Positions 59,712 through 64,000 of a stretch of 64,000 bases of DNA are shown here, one piece after another (position 1 is the stretch's first letter; each line of letters opens with the position of its first letter). Source of the stretch: Neobacillus mesonae (lineage in GTDB: Bacteria > Bacillota > Bacilli > Paenibacillales > Paenibacillaceae); NCBI GenBank assembly GCA_023715865.1, contig JAMBOW010000006.1, positions 124,001 through 188,000 on the forward strand. Reading direction: 5' to 3'. Below the pieces are notes generated by a model, which saw nothing but the letters and a program-made list of their open reading frames with translations, ran no database searches and was not told where the DNA came from. The translations under genes and the position numbers were made by a program.

Positions 59712-60672
59712 GGCGGAGCTGTCTAAACAGGTGGGCCAGGTAAAAAAGCCGAAGGCTCGTGTTCCCCAGAAAGGACTGCTTAAAGAAATATGGAAGCACC
59801 GTCTTTCTTATCTGTTTATTGCTCCTTTTGTTATCTCATTTACGCTGTTCATTCTTCTGCCGGTGCTGGCTGCGTTCGGGCTCAGCTTTACGGACTTCAA
59901 CACGATTCAGTTTCCAAAGTTTGTTGGCTGGGACAACTATGAGTATATCTTTTCCCAGGATACGTTGTTCCTGAAGTATGCCATCCCAAATACAATCAAA
60001 TTTGCTGTACTTGTCGGTCCCGGAGGGCTGATTCTATCCTTTATTCTCGCCTGGCTGATCGCACAAATACCGGATAAAATCCGCTTGTGGTTTGTGCTTG
60101 CTATCTATGCTCCTTCTTTAACCGGCGGAGTCGTCATGCAGATCATATGGCAGCCCCTGCTTTCGGGAGATCGCATTGGATATTTAAACAGCTTCTTATT
60201 GAAGCTTAGGATTATTGATGAGCCGCAGCTATGGGTGCTAGATCCGGCGTATCTAATGAACTCCATGATTATCGTAACCTTATGGTCAAGCATGGGTGTA
60301 GGCTTTCTGGCCATGGTTGCCGGGATACTGAATGTGGATGAAACGCTGTATGAGGCGGGAAGACTGGATGGAATCAAAAGCCGGCTGCAGGAAATCTGGT
60401 ATATTACTCTGCCTTACATGCGGCCGCAAATGCTATTTGCCTCTATAATGGCGATTGTATCTGCATTCAAGGCAGGGGCAATCGGGGAGCAGCTGTCACA
60501 GTTAAAGCCGACTCCTGAATATGCGGGACATACGCTTGTCAATCATATTGACGATTATGGGCTGGTTCGGTTTGAGATGGGTTATGCGGCTGCGCTTTCG
60601 GTTGTGCTGCTCGTTACGATTTATATATTCAACAGACTGGGCTTGCGATTGTTTGGAACGAAGGGGGAATAA
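59698..60672 (+). CDS. sugar ABC transporter permease (MalF/UgpA type)
   Basis: A 324-residue permease from ATG 59698 (MSTHEAELSKQVGQVKKPKA), with GGGAG 9 nt upstream; it overlaps the SBP gene by 14 bp. Six helices are visible (YLFIAPFVISFTLFILLPVL first), and the ATPase-docking EAA loop is YEAGRLDGIKSRLQEIWYIT. The N-terminal tail is unusually basic. Confidence 0.93.
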   Translation: MSTHEAELSKQVGQVKKPKARVPQKGLLKEIWKHRLSYLFIAPFVISFTLFILLPVLAAFGLSFTDFNTIQFPKFVGWDNYEYIFSQDTLFLKYAIPNTIKFAVLVGPGGLILSFILAWLIAQIPDKIRLWFVLAIYAPSLTGGVVMQIIWQPLLSGDRIGYLNSFLLKLRIIDEPQLWVLDPAYLMNSMIIVTLWSSMGVGFLAMVAGILNVDETLYEAGRLDGIKSRLQEIWYITLPYMRPQMLFASIMAIVSAFKAGAIGEQLSQLKPTPEYAGHTLVNHIDDYGLVRFEMGYAAALSVVLLVTIYIFNRLGLRLFGTKGE

Positions 60673-60674
60673 AT

Positions 60675-61586
60675 ATGGACCATGCCGCAAACGGATCGCC
60701 AAAGTCTGCCAGGCGGCGTACGTTACGCCTGAAATCCTGGCTGCGCCGAATGGATAAGACACAGCTGATCCTGACCATACTCCTCGGCATATTCGGTATC
60801 TTTATGCTGGTGCCTATTATCTACATTATCAACCATGCACTCAAGCCGTACTCGGAGCTGTTTATTTTTCCTCCAAACATTTTTGTCCGTCAGCCGACTC
60901 TGGATAACTTTACCGAGCTGTTTGTTATGACCCGGGATGCAGTAATCCCTGCATCGCGTTATTTGTTTAACAGCATTGTCGTGGGTGTCATCGGAACAGG
61001 GAGTGTTGTTATTGTAAGCGCTCTCTGTGCCTATCCGCTGTCAAAGCATAAATTTCCTGGGCACAAGCTGCTGTTCTCAGTGATTGTTGTGTCTCTGATG
61101 TTTGTGCAGGAGGCTATCAATATTCCTAGATATGTGGTAGTGGCGAATCTCGGCATTATGAACACGTACTGGGGTCATATATTGCCTCATGTAGCGAACA
61201 CCGTAGGCGTATTTCTGATGAAGCAGTTTATGGACCAGGTTCCGAACGAGCTCATTGAAGCGGGAAAAATAGATGGAGCCCGCGAGTTCACGATATTTGC
61301 AAGAATTATTATTCCGATTACGCTGCCGGCTTGCGCTACGGTCGCTATTCTGTCCTTTCAATCGATCTGGAGCGATGTTTCAACTTCGACGCTCTTTATG
61401 CAGGATGATGCGATGAAGACTTTTCCGTTCTTTCTGTCCACTCTCACCCAGAATCTTGCCAACTCAGTAGCCAGACAGACGGCTGCCGCAGCGGCTGCGC
61501 TCATCATGTTTTTGCCAACGCTGATTATGTTCTTAGTTTTTCAGCGCAAAGTGATTGCAACGATGTCGCATTCCGGAATCAAGTAG
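60675..61586 (+). CDS. sugar ABC transporter permease (MalG/UgpE type)
   Basis: A 303-residue partner permease. Six helices begin with LILTILLGIFGIFMLVPIIY. The EAA loop is IEAGKIDGAREFTIFARIII. It starts two bases after the first permease stop. The basic N-terminal 30 residues are a feature of both subunits here. Confidence 0.93.
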   Translation: MDHAANGSPKSARRRTLRLKSWLRRMDKTQLILTILLGIFGIFMLVPIIYIINHALKPYSELFIFPPNIFVRQPTLDNFTELFVMTRDAVIPASRYLFNSIVVGVIGTGSVVIVSALCAYPLSKHKFPGHKLLFSVIVVSLMFVQEAINIPRYVVVANLGIMNTYWGHILPHVANTVGVFLMKQFMDQVPNELIEAGKIDGAREFTIFARIIIPITLPACATVAILSFQSIWSDVSTSTLFMQDDAMKTFPFFLSTLTQNLANSVARQTAAAAAALIMFLPTLIMFLVFQRKVIATMSHSGIK

Positions 61587-61608
61587 TTCTATGGAGAGGA
61601 GGAGCGGT

Positions 61609-63771
61609 ATGAAGCTTATCCGTGGATGGATACGGCGGTCTGTATTGGGTCTGGCACTCATCATCGGCACAGCTCAGGTTCCGTACACTGCATGGGCGGA
61701 CGTAACCTATGGCACGTTTACGAAAGACAGCTATGGTCATCAAATTGATACACAGCCTGCATATACGCCTTTCAAAATGATAGGCAAAGACTTGACTGTG
61801 CCAGACCCTGACAATCCGGGGAAGCTGACGGCTTCGCCAATGCAGAAGCCAAGTGATGTGTACATCAGTACATCGGATGAAATATTTGTGGCGGATACGG
61901 GAAACAACCGGATTGTAAAATTCGATAAGGATGGAAATTTCGAAAGGTATTATGAGCTGGCAGAGAGCCCGCTAAATGCCCCTCAAGGCGTGTTTGTAGA
62001 TGAGCAGGGAGACATTCTGATCGCAGACACAGGCAACAAACGCGTGGTCCGCTTGTCTGCCTCAGGCCAGCTGTTAAAGGAATATACGCGTCCCGAATCC
62101 AGCAGCGTTCCGGAAGAGCTGAAGTATGATCCAATCAAAGTGGCAGCAGATCAACGCGGATACATCTATATCATCACGATGGGCGGGTATTACGGATTAG
62201 TACAGCTGAACCCAAACGGCGAGTTTCAGAGATTTTATGGTGCCAACGCAGCACCGTTCTCCTTTATGGATTCATTAAAGAGAGCACTCTATACACGGGA
62301 AATGTACGAGAATGAGACGAGTAAAATTCCGCCGGCTGTGAACAATCTTGCAATGGATGACGAAGGCTTCATTTACACGGTAACAAGTGGTCCCACAGTA
62401 GAGACCGAGCAGATTAAAAAGCTGAATTTTCAGGGAGAGAACATCCTTGCCCAGTACAATAAATTTGGTTCAGAGAGGCAGAGCTTCGGTGAGTATAACT
62501 GGTACGATCTCCGATATGTTGACGGCATGACCAGCCCGCCGCAGCTTGTGGATGTAGCCGTTGACACAGAAGGAAACTTTACCGTTGTGGATTCCTTTTA
62601 TACCTATTTAAGCCAGTATGATGCGAATGGTAATCTGCTCTTTTACTTCGGCGGACCTTCATCGCCTGCTTCGGCTCAGCTCGGCCTGCTCAAGACACCG
62701 GCAGCGATTGATATCAATTCAAGAGGAGAGTTGTATGTCCTCGATAGTCAGGAAAGCATGCTGCAGGCCTACCGCTTGTCGGAATTCGGTGCGATGGTGC
62801 ATGAGGCCAACCGGTTAACCCAGCAGGGCAGGTATCTTGAAAGTGAGCAGCCTTGGAGGGAAGTGCTGCGCCTAAACGAGCAGTATTTGCCGGCCATTCT
62901 CGGGCTTGCCCAGGTTGCGTACAAGAAGGGAGAATATGCCGAAGCGGCCCGTCTGTTCAAGAGCGCCGGAAATGATAAGGGATATTCGGAGTCCTTCTGG
63001 CAAATCCGATTAGCGTGGTTCCAGGAGCGTTTTTCGATGTTTGCGACCCTGTTTGTCGTGCTCATGGCCTCATTCCTTGTATTTAATCGTTTTTTTAAGA
63101 GAAGGACGAAGGGTTATGCAGAAGGGCTTATGAGACGTATGGGCAGAAGTTATCCGCTGTTTACTCAGATCAAACAGGCATTTGTCATTTTGAAGCACCC
63201 GATTGACGGTTTTACCGCCCTAAGGTTTGAGAATAAAGGAGGATATTTAAGCGCGTGTATTTTGCTGGTACTCACAAGTGGTGCACTCCTGCTTTCTGAG
63301 AAAATGACGAGCTTCTCATTTAATCCGGCACCGCCCTCCTCCATTACAGTTTCATCGGTTCTGCTTCCCTTCGTCGGATTATGGGGCGGCTGGGTCGTCA
63401 GCAATTATTTGATCAGCTCCATCTACCGGGGGGAAGGAAGGTTTAAGGATGTATTCGTAGGCAGTGCGTATGCACTCACCCCTTTCATATTGGTCGGTGT
63501 GCCTCTGGCTGGCTTATCCAATGTGATGACGCACGCGGAAGGAGCAATCTACAATTACCTTCAGGTAGGAATGTACATCTGGCTTGTCTTTTTGTTTATT
63601 TGGATGGTCCAGTCCCTGCACAATTACACGGTAGGGGAAACCTTAATGAACATCATGATGAGTATATTCGCTTTAATCGTGCTCGCTGTCTTGATCTTTC
63701 TTGTCATCGGTCTTACGAACGAGCTGCTTGTATTTATCCATGAAGTTTATCAGGAGGTGCTGCTAAGGTGA
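61609..63771 (+). CDS. NHL-repeat, TPR and YIP1-domain membrane protein
   Basis: A 720-residue fusion from ATG 61609 (MKLIRGWIRRSVLGLALIIG), with GGAGG 6 nt upstream; an upstream frame overlaps the permease. A signal peptide is followed by a six-bladed NHL beta-propeller at about 82-392 (DEIFVADTGNNRIVKFDKDG, GDILIADTGNKRVVRLSASG, YDANGNLLFYFGG). A TPR-like helical segment spans 396-460 (ANRLTQQGRYLESEQPWREV, KKGEYAEAARLFKSA). One membrane helix follows at 475-497, then a YIP1 domain with five helices (WGGWVVSNYLISSIYRGEGR). The propeller faces out and the YIP1 part is in the membrane. Its role in glycan transport is unknown. Confidence 0.85.
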   Translation: MKLIRGWIRRSVLGLALIIGTAQVPYTAWADVTYGTFTKDSYGHQIDTQPAYTPFKMIGKDLTVPDPDNPGKLTASPMQKPSDVYISTSDEIFVADTGNNRIVKFDKDGNFERYYELAESPLNAPQGVFVDEQGDILIADTGNKRVVRLSASGQLLKEYTRPESSSVPEELKYDPIKVAADQRGYIYIITMGGYYGLVQLNPNGEFQRFYGANAAPFSFMDSLKRALYTREMYENETSKIPPAVNNLAMDDEGFIYTVTSGPTVETEQIKKLNFQGENILAQYNKFGSERQSFGEYNWYDLRYVDGMTSPPQLVDVAVDTEGNFTVVDSFYTYLSQYDANGNLLFYFGGPSSPASAQLGLLKTPAAIDINSRGELYVLDSQESMLQAYRLSEFGAMVHEANRLTQQGRYLESEQPWREVLRLNEQYLPAILGLAQVAYKKGEYAEAARLFKSAGNDKGYSESFWQIRLAWFQERFSMFATLFVVLMASFLVFNRFFKRRTKGYAEGLMRRMGRSYPLFTQIKQAFVILKHPIDGFTALRFENKGGYLSACILLVLTSGALLLSEKMTSFSFNPAPPSSITVSSVLLPFVGLWGGWVVSNYLISSIYRGEGRFKDVFVGSAYALTPFILVGVPLAGLSNVMTHAEGAIYNYLQVGMYIWLVFLFIWMVQSLHNYTVGETLMNIMMSIFALIVLAVLIFLVIGLTNELLVFIHEVYQEVLLR

Positions 63772-64000
63772 GGTTTGCTACATACCGAAAAGTGATCTTC
63801 TTCCTTCTTCTTGCCCTTGTTGTGGTCTTTGCGGTGAGCAGACTTGAGGTGAAGTTCAGAGAAGATCAAACAGCCCAGGCAGCCCAGCCGGATCCATCAT
63901 CGGGAAGTGCAGAGCAGCAGGAGGCCGTGCTTCCGAGCGAAGCCGATTTTAACCAAGCAGCAGAGACTGGAATACTTATTCTCAAAGTGGATGAGACGAC
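63768..64000 (+). CDS. start of an exported protein, possibly DUF5696 (3' truncated)
   Basis: The frame starts at GTG 63768, overlapping the previous stop as GTGA, with AGGAGG 10 nt upstream. It runs off the window after 77 codons. The N-terminus VIFFLLLALVVVFAVSRLEV is a signal anchor, followed by a Gln/Ala/Ser/Pro-rich spacer and the start of a fold (AAETGILILKVDETT). This position and opening resemble DUF5696 proteins, large secreted TIM-barrel-like proteins that follow YIP1 genes in Paenibacillus sugar loci (recollection of synteny, not proved). Confidence 0.6.
   Translation, partial: MRFATYRKVIFFLLLALVVVFAVSRLEVKFREDQTAQAAQPDPSSGSAEQQEAVLPSEADFNQAAETGILILKVDET

Noticed and set aside
1..64000. 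tRNA, rRNA, CRISPR arrays, insertion sequences, prophage genes, attachment sites
   Set aside because: Read for these by eye; no cloverleaf, repeat-spacer pattern, transposase, integrase or phage protein was found.

Overview
The window looks like chromosomal DNA of a spore-forming member of the Bacillota, most likely Paenibacillus or a close relative (inference). Supporting signs are strong AGGAGG-type ribosome binding sites, frequent TTG and GTG starts, many intrinsic terminators, a complete cotJABC spore-coat operon with a SigE-like promoter, an SLH-domain surface protein, and carbohydrate transport genes of the Paenibacillus type. I saw no rRNA, tRNA, CRISPR array, insertion sequence or phage module. 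Most of the window is ordinary accessory chromosome made of one- to four-gene units.

Layout. 1-5.4 kb: the tail of a probable MerR-type effector-binding regulator, a GNAT enzyme, an undecaprenyl-diphosphatase, cotJABC, a stand-alone HIRAN protein and a GT4 glycosyltransferase. 5.6-7.9 kb: a GH27 alpha-galactosidase with an AraC regulator. 8.0-11.5 kb: a sulfonate-type import and FMN-monooxygenase operon (permease, monooxygenase, lipoprotein) with no ATPase. It is preceded by a sharp promoter and a leader with mutually exclusive hairpins, a good attenuator or riboswitch candidate. 11.6-18.2 kb: FabV enoyl reductase, a TetR/SDR divergent pair with two matching operators, two coupled double-VOC proteins, and an O-methyltransferase/LysR pair. 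18.2-25.1 kb: PadR/HAAS, YitT behind a promoter-terminator unit that may encode a small RNA, an OatA-like acyltransferase, and a LysR/DapA pair.

25.2-36.5 kb: a divergent PurA-family paralogue facing a LysR gene, a membrane-fused sulfite-oxidase-type molybdoenzyme, a Zn-ribbon plus RNAP-alpha-CTD-like mini-protein, a condensation-fold acyltransferase, an APH(6)-type kinase, a GNAT translationally coupled to an SLH surface protein, and a rhodanese. 37-42.3 kb: a run of SUFU, MORN, DUF2625-like, unknown and SUKH proteins resembling an immunity-gene island without a visible toxin, interrupted by a VanZ-RDD membrane protein. 42.4-53.5 kb: an SDR/LysR pair, a drug/metabolite exporter, small proteins, a P-loop kinase-like protein whose best start is AUA, a flavin reductase, a Gfo/Idh/MocA pair with an AraC regulator, and a six-helix membrane coiled-coil protein next to a GNAT.

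53.7-64 kb: an SRPBCC-DoxX fusion with a DUF4166-like partner, then a carbohydrate ABC operon that runs off the right edge. That operon has its own MsmX-type ATPase, a 993-residue solute-binding protein with two N-terminal carbohydrate-binding-like modules and no lipobox cysteine, two permeases, an NHL-TPR-YIP1 membrane protein and the start of a secreted or anchored protein (possibly DUF5696). The genes appear to form one glycan sensing, binding and uptake machine. This operon, the sulfonate-operon leader, the PurA paralogue and the immunity-like island are the parts most worth follow-up.
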